Source of the DNA: Desulfuromonadaceae bacterium UBA5613
Lineage (GTDB): Bacteria; Desulfobacterota; Desulfuromonadia; Desulfuromonadales; UBA2197
Assembly (NCBI GenBank): GCA_002424625.1
Contig: DIKR01000107.1
Coordinates: 1 to 19,497, forward strand
Reading direction: 5' to 3'
Length of the DNA stretch: 19,497 nt
The position numbers were made by a program, and so were the translations under genes. Below the pieces are notes generated by a model, which saw only the letters and a program-made list of their open reading frames with translations, was not told the origin of the DNA and searched no databases. Positions 7,297 to 13,540 of this stretch are shown piece after piece. The stretch's first letter is position 1. Every line of letters starts with the position of its first letter.

Positions 7297-8699
7297 GCCC
7301 TACGCCTTACCCCTCCTTTACTGTCCTCCTCGTCGATGACGAACCGGCCTGGCTCCATTCCCTGGCCTTGACCCTGGAGCGCTCCGCCGGGATTACCAAT
7401 CTCCAGACCTGCGCCGACAGCCGCCAGGTCATGGCGTTACTTGATCGCTCCAGCGTCGGCCTGGTCCTCCTCGACCTGACCATGCCCCACCTCTCCGGCG
7501 AACAGTTGTTGGCGCAGATTGCCGAACGCCACCCCGAAACAACGGTGATCGTCATCTCCGGACTCAATCAGGTCGAGACCGCTGTGCAGTGCATCAAGCT
7601 TGGTGCCTTTGACTACTTTGTCAAGACCGTCGAGGAAGATCGGTTGATTGGCGGCGTCCTCCGCGCGATCCGCATGCGCGAACTCGAACAGGATAATCGC
7701 GAGATCACGGATCGCTTTCTATCCGGCACGGTCCAGTATCCCGATGCGTTCAGCTCTATTCTCTCCGCCGACCGCGGCATGCAGACGATCTTTACTTATG
7801 TTGAAGCTGTCGCCAGAAGCCCGCAGCCGCTGTTGATTACCGGGGAGAGTGGCGTCGGCAAAGAACTCCTTGCCCATGCCGCCCATACCTTAAGCGGCTG
7901 CAAAGGGCCGCTAGTCGCGGTGAATGTCGCCGGACTTGATGACACCGTCTTTGCCGACACCCTCTTCGGCCATCTGCGCGGCGCCTTTACCGGCGCGGAT
8001 CAGCCGCGCAAGGGGATGATTGAGGAAGCGGCAGACGGCACCCTCTTTCTCGACGAGATCGGCGATCTCAGTATCGCTTCGCAGGTCAAGCTGCTGCGTT
8101 TGCTGCAGGAAGGGGAATATTTTCCTCTCGGCAGCGACCGTCCCAAGCGCCTCAAGGCCCGGATCATCGTCGCCACCCACTGTGATCTTGTCGAACGTGA
8201 AGCCCAGGGGAGCTTTCGCCGCGACCTGTACTACCGGCTGCGCACCCACCGCATTCATGTGCCGCCGCTGCGCGACCGCAAAGGGGATATCCCCTTGCTC
8301 CTCGACTATTTTCTTGCGGCAGCGGCGGACGATCTCGACAAGAAGAAGCCGACGCCGCCACGCGAACTGGCGCAACTCCTTGCCACCTATCCCTTTCCCG
8401 GCAATGTTCGCGAACTGCGCTCCATGGTCTACGATGCAGTCAGTGTCCATCGCGACCGGGTACTGTCGATGGAGAGTTTTGTCCAGGCGATCGGTCCGGG
8501 CGGCGGGGCGGTGCTGCCGGCCGCGGGGGGGAATCCTTTTAGCGGCCTGGAACGGCTGCCGACCTTTGGCGATGCCGCCGAACTTTTGGTGGAAGAAGCG
8601 ATGCGCCGCGCCGCCGGCAACCAGTCGCTGGCGGCGCGCCTCCTCGGGATTTCGCAGCCGGCTTTGAGTAAACGGCTGAAACAGAGCCGGTTAAGTTGA
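7293..8699 (+). CDS. NtrC-family sigma54-dependent response regulator
   Basis: The product is 468 residues with the full NtrC layout. A receiver domain (about 9-128) has acidic residues Asp15/Asp16, phospho-acceptor Asp61 in LLDLTMP, and Lys111. An AAA+ domain (about 155-395) has Walker A GESGVGK (184-190), the sigma54-contact loop GAFTGA (230-235), and Walker B LFLDE (251-255). A Fis-type helix-turn-helix closes the protein (about 438-463, AAGNQSLAARLLGISQPALS). The ATG overlaps the kinase stop codon by 4 bases, so the two are surely a cognate pair. The receiver Lys is followed by Thr rather than the usual Pro. It should activate sigma54 promoters, but no -24/-12 site next to the operon was convincing, so its targets probably lie elsewhere. 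Confidence 0.95.
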   Translation: MSPTPYPSFTVLLVDDEPAWLHSLALTLERSAGITNLQTCADSRQVMALLDRSSVGLVLLDLTMPHLSGEQLLAQIAERHPETTVIVISGLNQVETAVQCIKLGAFDYFVKTVEEDRLIGGVLRAIRMRELEQDNREITDRFLSGTVQYPDAFSSILSADRGMQTIFTYVEAVARSPQPLLITGESGVGKELLAHAAHTLSGCKGPLVAVNVAGLDDTVFADTLFGHLRGAFTGADQPRKGMIEEAADGTLFLDEIGDLSIASQVKLLRLLQEGEYFPLGSDRPKRLKARIIVATHCDLVEREAQGSFRRDLYYRLRTHRIHVPPLRDRKGDIPLLLDYFLAAAADDLDKKKPTPPRELAQLLATYPFPGNVRELRSMVYDAVSVHRDRVLSMESFVQAIGPGGGAVLPAAGGNPFSGLERLPTFGDAAELLVEEAMRRAAGNQSLAARLLGISQPALSKRLKQSRLS

Positions 8700-8704
8700 A
8701 AAAG

Positions 8705-8737
8705 AAAAAGGCGACCCTTGATCGGGGTCGCCTTTTT
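8705..8737. terminator. Bidirectional rho-independent terminator
   Basis: A stem AAAAAGGCGACCC (8705-8717) pairs with GGGTCGCCTTTTT (8725-8737) around a 7-base loop. It has A's on one side and T's on the other, so it works in both directions. It sits between the plus-strand regulator gene and the convergent def gene and should end both transcripts. Confidence 0.93.
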
Positions 8738-8768
8738 GCTGGAACCTTGGGCCGCGGGTTTTTTATTC

Positions 8769-9269
8769 TTACCCCTTGCGGCGGAAGACGTCGGTTTTGA
8801 GACTGGAGACGCGGTCGAGAAAGAGGAAGCCGTCGAGGTGGTCGAGCTCGTGTTGAATCGCCACGGCCTCAAAGCCGGAAGCGCGGATGACGCGCTCACT
8901 GTTGTCACGATCGAGGAATTCGACGACGATCTCTTCGGCGCGGGTGACATTGCCGGTGTAATCGGGGACGCTCATGCACCCTTCGCGCATGACCTTCTGG
9001 CCGCTGTGTGAGATGATTTCGGGATTGACCATGGTGAGCAGACCGTGGTGGTTATCGCGGCCGAGTTTGCTGCGCGAGACATCGACCACCGCCACCCGGC
9101 GCAGATCGCCGATCTGCGGAGCGGCGACGCCGACCGAGTGGCCCGAGGCGAGCATGGTGTCGACGAGGTTCTGGATGAGGGTATCGACATCGGCGGCGCC
9201 GGCAGCCACCGGGGCACAACGGGTCTTCAGCCGCTGGTCGGGATAAATGAGGATTTCGCAGATCGCCAT
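8769..9269 (-). CDS. def: Peptide deformylase
   Basis: This 166-residue enzyme removes the formyl group from the initiator methionine of new proteins. The three family motifs are present: SVGVAAPQIG (45-54), EGCMSVP (96-102) with metal ligand Cys98, and QHELDHLDG (139-147) with His140, Glu141 and His144. Motif 1 has Ser in place of the first Gly of the classic GxGxAAPQ, a mild variant. It follows the ACT-domain gene by only 2 bases and is probably translated by coupling to it, since no strong ribosome-binding site is seen. fmt, which often accompanies def, is not here, so this could be one of two deformylases in the genome; that is inference. Confidence 0.95.
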   Translation of the reverse strand: MAICEILIYPDQRLKTRCAPVAAGAADVDTLIQNLVDTMLASGHSVGVAAPQIGDLRRVAVVDVSRSKLGRDNHHGLLTMVNPEIISHSGQKVMREGCMSVPDYTGNVTRAEEIVVEFLDRDNSERVIRASGFEAVAIQHELDHLDGFLFLDRVSSLKTDVFRRKG

Positions 9270-9271
9270 GA

Positions 9272-9811
9272 TCAGAGCTCGACCGGGGTAATAGAGCGGA
9301 TGGTAATGTCGACCTTTAACTCCCCCTGCAGAGCCATCAGCACCCGGGTCAACTCGGCTTCATCGATGCTCTCCGGCAGAACCGCTTCCAGCATCATCAC
9401 ATAGACCGGCCGTTCTTCACTGCCGACCAGTTTGGTGTTGAGGTCGGTGATATTGACCTGGCGATCCGAGAGCTCTTTGGCGACGCGATAAACGATCCCC
9501 GGTTTGTCGGAACCGTAGACCGAGATCATGTAGATTTCGCCACCGATCTCGTGGCGTTGCCACTTTTTCGGTTCGATGCGGCGAACAAAGGCAGAAAGAC
9601 CGGTGGCTTCCAGAGAGGCAAAGGCGGCGGCAAGCTGTGCTGTCGAGTCGATCGTCGGGTGGGAAATGATCTGGATCATCGCGTATTGGCCACCGAGGAG
9701 TGTGCTGCTGGAATCGGCGATGTTGCAGCCGAGTTTAAAAAGGATTTCGGTGACTTCGGTGACGATGCCGGGGCGGTCGCTGCCAATGATGGTCAGGGCG
9801 TAATGGGGCAT
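9272..9811 (-). CDS. Double ACT-domain protein, GcvR-like
   Basis: This 179-residue protein is two ACT domains and little else. The first (about 1-80) carries GSDRPGIV and the second (about 94-175) carries GSDKPGIV; these are the ligand-binding turns of amino-acid-sensing ACT modules. The arrangement is that of GcvR, which in E. coli represses the glycine cleavage operon through GcvA. No DNA-binding domain is present and no gcvA is nearby, so the partner and amino acid are unknown and I give no gene symbol. The ATG has AAGGAG at a 6-base spacing. It is the first gene of a two-gene unit with def. An 11-bp direct repeat lies 38-63 bases upstream of the start. Confidence 0.85.
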   Translation of the reverse strand: MPHYALTIIGSDRPGIVTEVTEILFKLGCNIADSSSTLLGGQYAMIQIISHPTIDSTAQLAAAFASLEATGLSAFVRRIEPKKWQRHEIGGEIYMISVYGSDKPGIVYRVAKELSDRQVNITDLNTKLVGSEERPVYVMMLEAVLPESIDEAELTRVLMALQGELKVDITIRSITPVEL

Positions 9812-9848
9812 GGTCGGCTCCTTGATTGAGGGTTAAAAGTTAATGGCG

Positions 9849-9874
9849 GAAAGATTTAATTCTGAAAGATTTAA
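9849..9874. repeat. 11-bp perfect direct repeat, period 15
   Basis: GAAAGATTTAA occurs at 9849-9859 and again at 9864-9874. Read on the minus strand it is TTAAATCTTTC twice, between the kinase relic and the ACT/def unit, in promoter position for that unit. The second copy covers the relic's stop codon. It could be an operator or chance AT-rich sequence. Confidence 0.5.
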
Positions 9875-9996
9875 GTTGCAGGAGCGGACTGGAGACCGTT
9901 CTGCGCTAAAACTACCGAAAAAACTGCCCCTCGTCCAGTGACATTCTCAACATTGATGCTGCCGTTGTGGACGAGCCGGCTGGCAAAGGACAGTCT
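9871..9996 (-). pseudogene. Remnant of a histidine kinase C-terminus
   Basis: About 41 codons on the minus strand read LSRPRLSFASRLVHNG, then SINVENVTGRGAVFSVVLAQ, and end at TAA (9871-9873). This fits the last part of a HATPase domain, where kinases have GLGLS, a helix, GG.I.VES..G.GT.F.V.LP. Directly upstream the frame meets a stop codon, and I found no N- or G1-box coding in any minus frame across the tatB promoter region. There is no start codon or ribosome-binding site. I therefore read it as a decayed fragment. It is short, so a chance resemblance is possible. Confidence 0.45.
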
Positions 9997-10001
9997 CGGT
10001 C

Positions 10002-10031
10002 TTGACAGTTACGGGGCTTTACGACTATTCT
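10002..10031 (+). promoter_or_regulatory. Candidate promoter for tatBC
   Basis: A perfect TTGACA (10002-10007), an 18-base spacer, and TATTCT (10026-10031), about 40 bases ahead of the tatB start. It directly abuts the kinase remnant. The -10 match is only moderate. Confidence 0.5.
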
Positions 10032-10071
10032 TTCGCCGCACTCTCTCCCGTCAACAAAGGACTCTTTACAC

Positions 10072-10443
10072 ATGTTCGGTCTCGGTGTTGGAGAAATTTT
10101 ACTGATCCTCGCGCTGGCGTTGATCTTTATCGGCCCGGAACGCCTCCCGGACCTGGCCCGCTCTCTGGCCAAGGGCTATGCCGAGTTTCGCCGGTCTTTC
10201 GACGAAGTGAAGAATAGCATTGAAAAAGATATGCGTTCTCTCAATGTGGAAGAGCATTTACGGCAGGGAAAACGCAATCTTGAAGAAATCTACAAAACTC
10301 CATGGGAACAGGAACCGGGAAAACTCACCCCGCCTAATGCCGTCAAGGTCGAGGAGGCCGAAGTCACGACAGCTCCGACCGAGCCGGTGACCGAGAGTGG
10401 CGTCGCAGAGAAGAAAACGGATGCGACGGAGCAGCAAAAATGA
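10072..10443 (+). CDS. tatB: Sec-independent (twin-arginine) translocase TatA/B-family subunit, probably TatB
   Basis: This 123-residue protein has a very short periplasmic N-terminus, one membrane helix (about residues 6-20), the hinge GPERLP (21-26), an amphipathic helix and an acidic, low-complexity tail (from about 85). That is the TatA/TatB plan. Glu8, the longer charged region after the amphipathic helix (SIEKDMRS) and the position directly before tatC favour TatB, the part of the receptor that binds twin-arginine signal peptides with TatC. Some genomes have only one TatA/B-type protein doing both jobs, so the A/B assignment is less certain than the family. AAAGGA lies 10 bases before the ATG. 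Its stop overlaps the tatC start by 4 bases. Confidence 0.9.
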   Translation: MFGLGVGEILLILALALIFIGPERLPDLARSLAKGYAEFRRSFDEVKNSIEKDMRSLNVEEHLRQGKRNLEEIYKTPWEQEPGKLTPPNAVKVEEAEVTTAPTEPVTESGVAEKKTDATEQQK

Positions 10444-11207
10444 GCGTTGAACAGCAACTCCCCTTCATGGCCCATCTCTTCGAGCTGCGCCGCCGTCTGA
10501 CCATTGCCGCCAGCAGTTGGCTGGTCGCCTTTGTTGTCTGCTACTACTTTTCCGAACCCCTTTATCTTTTTATCTCCAAACCGCTCCGCACCGTTCTGCC
10601 GGACGGCAGCAAGATGGTCTTTCTCAGCCCGACGGAACCGTTATTTACCTACATGAAGATTGCTGCCGTTGCTGCGGTCCTCGTCGCTTTGCCGGTGATC
10701 CTTTGGCAGATCTGGGGCTTTATCGCCCCGGGGCTCTACAAAAATGAGAAACGTTTTGCCCTCCCTTTTGTCGCTTCGGCCTACTGCTCCTTCCTTGGCG
10801 GCGCTTACCTCGGCTTCACCTGGATCTTTCCCTTGGTCTTCAGCGTCCTGCTGACGATGGGCCTGGCCGGCGGTGAAGTGACAGCGATGATTTCGATGGG
10901 GGAGTACTTCTCCATCGCCTGGAAGCTCCTGCTCGCCTTTGGCGCCATCTTTGAAACCCCCATCGTCATTCTTATCTTTGCCCGCATGGGGGTGGTCGAT
11001 GCCAAGTGGCTGTCGCAGAAGCGCAAATACTTTATCATTATCGCTTTTATTTTCGCCGGAATTGCCACCCCGGGCCCGGATGTCTTTTCGCAGACAGCTT
11101 TGGCTATCCCCTTTATCCTCCTGTACGAAGTCGGGATCATCCTCGCCCGCTGCTTCGGCAAGAAGATGACGGAGAAAACCCCGGTCGACGATAATGAAAC
11201 AATCTAA
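10440..11207 (+). CDS. tatC: Twin-arginine translocase subunit TatC
   Basis: This 255-residue protein has six predicted membrane helices and aligns by eye with E. coli TatC from the first residues. Signal-peptide contacts are present: MAHLFELRRRL near the N-terminus (His12, Glu15, Arg17) and the first cytoplasmic loop FIAPGLYKNEKR with its conserved Glu. The late signature TPGPDVFSQTALAIP is also intact. TatC is the core receptor for folded proteins that carry RR signal peptides. The ATG overlaps the tatB stop (ATGA), so the two are translated together. A small cysteine-rich gene follows after 28 bases. Confidence 0.97.
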   Translation: MSVEQQLPFMAHLFELRRRLTIAASSWLVAFVVCYYFSEPLYLFISKPLRTVLPDGSKMVFLSPTEPLFTYMKIAAVAAVLVALPVILWQIWGFIAPGLYKNEKRFALPFVASAYCSFLGGAYLGFTWIFPLVFSVLLTMGLAGGEVTAMISMGEYFSIAWKLLLAFGAIFETPIVILIFARMGVVDAKWLSQKRKYFIIIAFIFAGIATPGPDVFSQTALAIPFILLYEVGIILARCFGKKMTEKTPVDDNETI

Positions 11208-11235
11208 CATTCTTCACCATTAGCGGAGAACCGGT

Positions 11236-11427
11236 ATGTCCAGGTCGGAGCCCCTTCTATCCCGTCAGGATGCCAATCCTCTCTGCAGTAAATGCGTGCG
11301 CCGCTGCCGTCAGCCGGTCACTGTCCTCCTCCTCGAATGTCCCCGTTTCCGCCCCTTCCCTTTCAAAATCCAGATCCGTCGCTATGAACAGCTCGAACTC
11401 TTTAGCGAGGAAAACGAGCCGTCCTGA
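11236..11427 (+). CDS. Small cysteine-rich protein of unknown function
   Basis: A 63-residue open frame begins 28 bases after tatC, with GGAGAA 5 bases before its ATG. It has four cysteines at 17, 20, 24 and 35 (LCSKCVRRCRQ, then LLLECPRF), a basic middle and an acidic end. The C-x2-C-x3-C-x10-C spacing suggests a small metal-binding knuckle, possibly zinc. I do not recognise the family. Its position, ribosome-binding site and cysteine pattern argue that it is real and the last gene of the tat unit. The alternative is a chance open frame before the palindromic repeat at 11458. Confidence 0.62.
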   Translation: MSRSEPLLSRQDANPLCSKCVRRCRQPVTVLLLECPRFRPFPFKIQIRRYEQLELFSEENEPS

Positions 11428-11457
11428 TTTAAATCTAAACTATCGTGCTAAAACCTT

Positions 11458-11536
11458 ACCACCCCTAACCCTCCTGAAATAGGAGGGGGATTAAGCTTTA
11501 AACTCCCCTCCTTTGTTAAGGAGGGCCGGGGGTGGT
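11458..11536. repeat. Palindromic repeat element (MITE-like), probably also a bidirectional terminator
   Basis: ACCACCCC (11458-11465) and GGGGTGGT (11529-11536) are inverted ends. Inside are two further hairpins, CCCTCCT/AGGAGGG (about 11469-11487) and CCCCTCCTT/AAGGAGGG (about 11506-11525), separated by an AT-rich centre. The imperfect symmetry extends outward by a few bases. The folded form is a stem with two side arms. It lies between two convergent genes and ends 12 bases from the metX stop. Similar CCACCCC/CCCTCC palindromes are scattered through many bacterial genomes; copy number here cannot be seen from one window. Confidence 0.8.
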
Positions 11537-11548
11537 GATTACGAATGT

Positions 11549-12664
11549 TCAGGATTCAAGGCGATCGAGAAAAGAGACGATATGGTGGGTGAACTTCTCC
11601 GGTTCAACGAGGAAGGAGTCATGGCCGTAGTCGGAGTCGATGAGATGATACTCGACGCTTTTGCCGAGCTTTTGCAGAATGGTGACACACTCCTCGGTGT
11701 CGGCGGGGACGTAGAGCCAGTCGGAGGTAAAGGCGAACCACAGCGACGGACAAGTGAGTTGCGAGAAAGCTTCTTCGCGGCTGTCGAAGTTCCAGGCAAC
11801 ATCGTAAAGGTCGAGGGCTTTGGCAAGATAAAGGAAGGAGTTGGTGTCGAAGCGCTCGACAAAGTTCTTGCCGTTATATTCAAGGTAGCGTTCGATTTCG
11901 TACTGACCAAAGAAGTCAAAGAGTCCGTCACGCGCCGAAAATTTGCGGTTGAACTTCATTCGCATCGAGACATCGGAAAGGAAGGAGATATGACCGACCG
12001 CTCGCGCCAGCGCCAAGCCATCCGCCGGCGGGTGCTCGGGCTTGTAATTCCCCTTTTTCCACATCGGATCGTTGAAGACCGCCTGCCGCGCCAGGGCATT
12101 GAGGGCAATGGACATTGGCGAAGTCCGGCCGGTCCCGGCGATCGGCACGATCGACTGCACCATCTGCGGATAATGAATCCCCCATTCGATCGCTTGCATC
12201 GCTCCCATACTGCCGCCGATAACGCAGCGCAGGGTCGGGATGGCGAGGCGATCAAGGAGGAGCTTTTGCGCCCGGACCATGTCGCGCACCATCAGTACCG
12301 GAAAGGTGAGATTGTAGGGTTTACCGGTGCGGGGATTGATGCTGGTCGGCCCGGTCGAGCCTTTGCAGGAGCCGATGACGTTGGAGCAGATGACGAAATA
12401 ACGATCGGTGTCGAGGACCTTCCCCGGCCCGATCATGTCGTCCCACCACCCGCCTTTGCGGTCGTCAGCGCTGTGCTTGCCGGCGGCATGGGCGTCGCCG
12501 GTCCAGGCGTGGCAGACGAGGATGGTGTTCGATCTCTCCGGGTTGAGGACACCGTAGGTTTCGTAAGCAAGACGCAGAGAGCCGAGGAGGCGACCGCTTT
12601 CGAGTTGCAGTTCGCCGTCAAACTCGGCAAATTCAGTGGTAACAATCCCGATCGCTTTACTCAC
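11549..12664 (-). CDS. metX: Homoserine O-acetyltransferase
   Basis: This 371-residue alpha/beta hydrolase-fold enzyme acetylates homoserine, the first committed step of methionine synthesis by the transsulfuration or sulfhydrylation route. The catalytic triad is visible: Ser152 in the elbow GGSMGAMQ, Asp315 in TSDWLYVP, and His348 in YGHDSF. Arg222 in ALARAVGHIS and the family signature CHAWTGDAHA (51-60) agree with MetX. The start is GTG at 12664; no other start codon is near and the ribosome-binding site is poor (a run of G's). A SAM-I riboswitch with terminator precedes it, so expression falls when SAM is plentiful. metW, often the next gene in proteobacteria, is absent here. Acyl-donor specificity (acetyl versus succinyl) is assumed from the family. 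Confidence 0.95.
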   Translation of the reverse strand: MSKAIGIVTTEFAEFDGELQLESGRLLGSLRLAYETYGVLNPERSNTILVCHAWTGDAHAAGKHSADDRKGGWWDDMIGPGKVLDTDRYFVICSNVIGSCKGSTGPTSINPRTGKPYNLTFPVLMVRDMVRAQKLLLDRLAIPTLRCVIGGSMGAMQAIEWGIHYPQMVQSIVPIAGTGRTSPMSIALNALARQAVFNDPMWKKGNYKPEHPPADGLALARAVGHISFLSDVSMRMKFNRKFSARDGLFDFFGQYEIERYLEYNGKNFVERFDTNSFLYLAKALDLYDVAWNFDSREEAFSQLTCPSLWFAFTSDWLYVPADTEECVTILQKLGKSVEYHLIDSDYGHDSFLVEPEKFTHHIVSFLDRLES

Positions 12665-12694
12665 CCGTGGACCCCGTTCTTTCGTTAACCAAAT

Positions 12695-12726
12695 AAAAAG
12701 CCCCTTCTCCGGGGATGAGAAGGGGC
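12695..12726 (-). terminator. Riboswitch-controlled intrinsic terminator of metX
   Basis: On the minus strand GCCCCTTCTC and GAGAAGGGGC form a perfect 10-bp stem (12717-12726 and 12700-12709) with a 7-base loop and five T's (12695-12699). It lies 30 bases ahead of the metX start and downstream of the SAM aptamer, and it is the OFF state of the switch. Confidence 0.92.
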
Positions 12727-12761
12727 CAAAGATAACGTTTGAGAGCGGTATCGTCCGGCTC

Positions 12762-12874
12762 CGTCCTCATTTCTCCCTGCAAGCAGGGAAGGAATTAGCA
12801 CCTGACGTCCGTAACGTGGACCGGTTGCTGTGGTTTCGTCGGGCCTTGTCCCTCCACCACTCTGAATAAAGACG
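12762..12874 (-). promoter_or_regulatory. SAM-I (S-box) riboswitch aptamer
   Basis: On the minus strand the conserved S-box core can be read directly: GGTGGAGGGAC, GGCCC, GAAACCACAGCAACC, and then AGGTGCTAATTCC. P1 is CGTCTTTATT (12865-12874) with AATGAGGACG (12762-12771), ten pairs including two G-U. P4 is the hairpin TCCCTGC..GCAGGGA. GTGG/CCAC gives the base of P2. The aptamer binds S-adenosylmethionine. The 3' half of P1 (12764-12770) can instead pair with the terminator's 5' part (12715-12721, seven pairs), so without SAM the terminator is blocked and metX is read. Confidence 0.95.
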
Positions 12875-12898
12875 ATGCTATCTTGAATTGTGTCGACA

Positions 12899-12927
12899 AA
12901 TTTAATGGAATCGCCCGGCAATGTCAA
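12899..12927 (-). promoter_or_regulatory. Promoter of the metX riboswitch leader
   Basis: On the minus strand there is a perfect TTGACA (12922-12927), a 17-base spacer, and TAAATT (12899-12904). Transcription would start near 12892, about 18 bases before riboswitch helix P1, which gives a leader of roughly 230 bases. Confidence 0.7.
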
Positions 12928-12961
12928 ACAGTTTGAGACTCGGCAATTTTGAAGCGCGTCG

Positions 12962-12990
12962 TTGACAGGTGTCGCCTCATCGGCTAGATT
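12962..12990 (+). promoter_or_regulatory. Promoter of the universal stress protein gene
   Basis: A perfect TTGACA (12962-12967), a 17-base spacer, and TAGATT (12985-12990). Transcription would start near 12997, giving a leader of about 25 bases that contains the ribosome-binding site. It is divergent from the metX promoter, with 34 bases between the two -35 boxes. Confidence 0.7.
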
Positions 12991-13021
12991 GCTAATATTC
13001 TTAAGGAGAAAGGATCAGACG

Positions 13022-13474
13022 ATGCTCAGTGTCGGCAAGAAGATTCTCGTACCGATCGACGGTTCGCCCCAGTCTGACAAGGCGGCGGAAGAAGCCGTGC
13101 GTCTGGCCCTGGCCGGTGATTCCACCTTCAAAAGTACTCTGCATGCCATCCTCGTTTTGCCGGGGATGCGCGCCCCCTCGTTTACCGACTTCTTTCCGTC
13201 CCTGCCGGCGACAGAACGCCCGGACTGGGAAGAGAATCGCCGGCGTATCTTTTATGTTGTTGAGAAGGCCGCGGCAGAGACCGCCGTGCCGATCATCAGC
13301 CAGGTGGTTTACGGTGATGCCGCCGAAGAGATTCTCGCCTACGCTGATCAGGAAGAGATCGACGTCATCGTCATCGGTTCTTCCGGCGCCGGTCGGGTCA
13401 AGCGTACCCTCCTTGGCAGTGTTTCGACCAAGGTCGCCCTCCATGCCCGGCAGTCGGTTTATATTGTGCGGTAA
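13022..13474 (+). CDS. Universal stress protein (UspA family)
   Basis: This 150-residue single-domain protein opens with the family strand KKILVPIDGS (Asp13) and ends with the ATP-binding signature GSSGAGRVKRTLLGS (119-133), which fits G-x2-G-x9-G-S. It is therefore probably a nucleotide-binding Usp. Its stress or growth role is not specified by sequence. The ATG at 13022 has AAAGGA 7 bases upstream. The open frame extends to a TTG at 12962, but that TTG is part of the -35 box, so it is rejected. It is a single-gene unit, with its own promoter in front and a terminator behind. Confidence 0.93.
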   Translation: MLSVGKKILVPIDGSPQSDKAAEEAVRLALAGDSTFKSTLHAILVLPGMRAPSFTDFFPSLPATERPDWEENRRRIFYVVEKAAAETAVPIISQVVYGDAAEEILAYADQEEIDVIVIGSSGAGRVKRTLLGSVSTKVALHARQSVYIVR

Positions 13475-13497
13475 GATTTAAGGAAACAGCGAAGAGA

Positions 13498-13540
13498 AAA
13501 GAGGGCCGAGCAACATTGCTTGGCCCTCTTTCTTTCTTTT
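13498..13540. terminator. Bidirectional rho-independent terminator
   Basis: AAAGAGGGCCGAGCAA and TTGCTTGGCCCTCTTT form a long stem (about 16 pairs, one G-U) with a tiny central loop, followed on the plus strand by a T-rich tail. A's on the other side allow use by the convergent TPR gene as well. Confidence 0.88.

Noticed and set aside
10002..10172. Antisense open frames across the tatB start
   Set aside because: They run opposite the clear TatB membrane helix and have no start signal or motif. Only the short frame at 9871-9996 resembles a protein family.
11513..12688. Plus-strand open frame of 391 codons opposite metX
   Set aside because: The complete catalytic triad and riboswitch belong to the minus-strand metX. 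The plus frame starts in a repeat and has biased, featureless composition.
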